Shown piece by piece: positions 62,050 through 64,000 of a stretch of DNA of 64,000 nt. A program made the position numbers and the translations under genes. The notes below the pieces were generated by a model, which was not told where the DNA came from, made no database searches, and saw only the letters and a program-made list of their open reading frames with translations. This stretch comes from Streptomyces chryseus (GTDB taxonomy: Bacteria > Actinomycetota > Actinomycetes > Streptomycetales > Streptomycetaceae). Position 1 is the stretch's first letter. Each line of letters starts with the position of its first letter. Where the stretch lies: positions 62,001 to 126,000 of the forward strand of contig NZ_BMVO01000018.1 of the NCBI RefSeq assembly GCF_014650755.1. Reading direction: 5' to 3'.

Positions 62050-63381
62050 ATGACCGTAACGGGGGCAGATCAGGACGCCACGGGCATGACCGCCCGGCGC
62101 TACTGGTGGTGGGACAGGCGGCGCAGTGTCGTCCTGGATGTGGGGCTGGCGCTGGTTTCGGCGTTCGAGTGTGCGTGGGAGGGTGTGCGGTTCGCGGGGG
62201 ACGCGGGGCTGCCGGTGCCGCTGGGGGTGGCGTTCGGGCTGGTGGCGGGGTCCGTGCTGGTGGTGCGGCGGCGGTGGCCGATCGCGGTGGTGCTGGTGGC
62301 GATCGCCGTGACGCCGGCCGAGATGGCTTACCTGATGGGCATCGTGTCGCTCTACACGCTGGCCGCGTCGGAGGTGCCGCGCCGGATCACCGTGGTGCTG
62401 GCGGGCATGTCGCTGGCGGGCACGCTGATCGTGACGTACGTACGGACGCAGCAGGACGTGGCGAACGCGGCGGACGGGGACTTCCGGCCCGGTCCCTGGT
62501 ACGTACCGCTCGTGTCGCTCTTCATGTCGCTCGGCCTGACCGGGCCGCCGGTGCTGTACGGGCTCTATATAGGGGCGCGGCGGCGGTTGATGGAGAGCTT
62601 GCGGGAACGCGCGGATTCGCTGGAGCGGGAGCTGTCGCTGCTGGCGGACCGGGCGGAGGAGCGGGCCGAGTGGGCGCGTACGGAGGAACGGACGCGGATC
62701 GCGCGCGAGATGCACGACGTGGTCGCGCACCGGGTGAGTCTGATGGTGGTGCACGCGGCGGCGCTCCAGGCGGTGGCGCTGAAGGATCCTGCCAAGGCGG
62801 TGAAGAACGCGGCGCTGGTCGGCGACATGGGGCGGCAGGCACTGACCGAGCTGCGGCAGATGCTCGGGGTGCTGCGTGCGGGGGACGCGGGGCGGCGCGA
62901 CGGCGAGACGTCGTCGGCGGTGCCGCTGGCGGCGGTCGGTGCGGCGGCGGCCGCTGTCGCGGCGGCCGAGGCGGAGGACGGGCCGTGCCTGGCGGACCTG
63001 GAGGCGTTGGTGGGGCAGTCGCGGCAGGCCGGGATGGTGGTGGAGTTCTCGGTCGAGGGTGATCCGGTCGACTGCGGGGCGCTGGTCGAGCAGACGGCGT
63101 ACCGCGTGGTGCAGGAGGCCCTGACGAACGTGCACAAGCATGCGGCGGGGGCGAAGACGTGGGTGCGGCTGGCGCATCGGGGCTCGGAGTTCGCGATGCA
63201 GGTGGAGAACGGGCCGTCGGACGGCGGGACGGCGGACGCGGGGCTGCCGAGCGGGGGGAACGGGCTGGTGGGGATGCGGGAGCGGGTGACGGCGCTGGGC
63301 GGCGTCTTCGTGTCCGGCCCGACGGATGCGGGCGGCTTCCGCGTCTCGGCGGTGCTCCCGGCCCGCCCGAGGAAGGCGTAA
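62050..63381 (+). CDS. NarL-type sensor histidine kinase
   Basis: 443 aa from the ATG at 62050. The N-terminal half has four to five membrane helices (SVVLDVGLALVSAFECAW; PIAVVLVAIAVTPAEMAYLM; WYVPLVSLFMSLGLTGPPVL). A coiled coil follows (RRRLMESLRERADSLERELS). The dimerisation/phosphoacceptor motif is RTRIAREMHDVVAHRVSLMV (HisKA_3, H in E-M-H-D). The ATPase has VQEALTNVHKHA (N box) and GNGLVGMRERV (G box). No response regulator is adjacent within the window. Confidence 0.92.
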   Translation: MTVTGADQDATGMTARRYWWWDRRRSVVLDVGLALVSAFECAWEGVRFAGDAGLPVPLGVAFGLVAGSVLVVRRRWPIAVVLVAIAVTPAEMAYLMGIVSLYTLAASEVPRRITVVLAGMSLAGTLIVTYVRTQQDVANAADGDFRPGPWYVPLVSLFMSLGLTGPPVLYGLYIGARRRLMESLRERADSLERELSLLADRAEERAEWARTEERTRIAREMHDVVAHRVSLMVVHAAALQAVALKDPAKAVKNAALVGDMGRQALTELRQMLGVLRAGDAGRRDGETSSAVPLAAVGAAAAAVAAAEAEDGPCLADLEALVGQSRQAGMVVEFSVEGDPVDCGALVEQTAYRVVQEALTNVHKHAAGAKTWVRLAHRGSEFAMQVENGPSDGGTADAGLPSGGNGLVGMRERVTALGGVFVSGPTDAGGFRVSAVLPARPRKA

Positions 63382-63500
63382 CCGACCGACAGCGCACCCG
63401 GAGCCCCCGAAGCGCGGCCCCACCACCGCTCACGATCATCCCTGCCGGCACGGCACCGACCCTGGAGCTCCGGCGGGTGCCCCGCGCGGCTCCCGGCGGA

Positions 63501-64000
63501 CTACCCCGCCGTCCCCTGCGCCGGTGTCAGTCGGCTGGGCTGGGTGCCGGTGATCAGGGTGGAGAGGGCGTGGTCGACGTCGGCGCCGAGGTACCAGTCG
63601 CCCGTGTGGTCCAGGCTGTAGACGCGGCCTTCCGTGTCGATGGCGAGTACGGCCTGGCCTTCGTCGCCCTCGCCGCCGAGTTCCGTGCCGAGGGGGCAGA
63701 CCTCGGTGCCGAGGGCCCGGCCGAGGTCCGCGAGCGTCCGCGCGTGGTGCAGTCCGCGGAGCGGGTCGAAACGTACCGGGGTCGGGGCGATCTGCCGGCC
63801 AGGCCCGGGCGGCGCGATGTGCAGGCCGCCGAATTCGGCCCACGCCTCGACCGCCGCCGGGAAGACGTTGTGCCGGTGGCCGGCGGGGGAGGTGTGGGCG
63901 CGCAGGGTGTCGGCCCAGTGCTCCGCCTGCCGTATGTCCCAGCGTCCCGGTTGCCAGCCGGCCGCGCGCAGGGCGGCGTCCACCGCCACCGGGAAGCGGG
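63501..64000 (-). CDS. SUKH-3-like immunity-type protein, 5' end outside the window
   Basis: The frame stays open through the right edge and reads RFPVAVDAALRAAGWQPGRW at its visible start, the usual beginning of SUKH-3/YwqJ-associated proteins ('F...v...L..AGW.pgR'). The middle has VFPAAVEAWAEFGGLHI, and the C-terminal part AVLAIDTEGRVYSLDHTGDW YLG. SUKH proteins are often immunity partners of secreted polymorphic toxins, but stand-alone copies are common in Streptomyces and no toxin gene is visible here. Confidence 0.75.
   Translation of the reverse strand, partial: RFPVAVDAALRAAGWQPGRWDIRQAEHWADTLRAHTSPAGHRHNVFPAAVEAWAEFGGLHIAPPGPGRQIAPTPVRFDPLRGLHHARTLADLGRALGTEVCPLGTELGGEGDEGQAVLAIDTEGRVYSLDHTGDWYLGADVDHALSTLITGTQPSRLTPAQGTAG

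Overview
The window is a chromosomal segment of a Streptomyces, or a very close relative. GC is very high with strong third-codon-position GC, and GTG starts are common. The marker genes are typically streptomycete: sepX/glpR, an SsgA-like sporulation protein (ssgE), rpfB, pmt, and a galTEK operon. The block ppc / pth / L25 / prs / glmU / tRNA-Gln matches, from memory, the S. coelicolor SCO31xx neighbourhood. Most of the window is therefore conserved core chromosome with accessory inserts.

Layout. 0-2 kb: the end of a RimJ-like acetyltransferase, sepX/glpR and tRNA-Ala(CGC). 2-8 kb: a GNAT, exonuclease III, and a MerR regulator divergent from a three-gene FMO (Baeyer-Villiger type) / alpha-beta hydrolase / SDR operon. 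8-11 kb: an ECF41 sigma factor downstream of an FAD oxidoreductase that carries an ECF41-like promoter. 10.6-17.2 kb: a tricorn protease homologue divergent from a TetR-MMPL exporter pair, with two GAAAC-n-GTTTC operators between them. 17.4-20.5 kb: ssgE, then a Co/Ni ECF transporter (cbiM-cbiQ-cbiO). 20.6-26.4 kb: an esterase-type serine hydrolase, a chagasin-like secreted protein, a small ORF, a penicillin-binding protein and protein mannosyltransferase. 26.4-35.7 kb: rsmI, a zinc-ribbon protein, TatD, RpfB, rsmA(ksgA)-ispE, an acyltransferase and an ABC-F ATPase. 36-39.6 kb: two tandem paralogous membrane-anchored beta-propeller proteins.

39.8-47.5 kb: an orphan LuxR-type regulator with a degenerate receiver, a decayed IS200/IS605 tnpB remnant with its right-end hairpin, galT-galE-galK, a GNAT, a second orphan LuxR regulator, and a MarR regulator divergent from tam. 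47.6-51.5 kb: a tightly coupled five-gene operon (63-aa peptide, unknown protein, two paralogous helical proteins, serine beta-lactamase-fold hydrolase). I recognise no described pathway for it, and it is the best candidate for an undescribed system here. 51.5-61 kb: TetR-fatty acid desaturase, ppc, a membrane protein, pth, L25, prs, glmU and tRNA-Gln(UUG). 61-64 kb: an HTH plus LAGLIDADG-like protein, an orphan sensor kinase and a SUKH-3-like protein cut by the window end.

Strong hairpin terminators separate most of these blocks. All functional calls come from reading the translated sequence and recalling family motifs; no database search was run.
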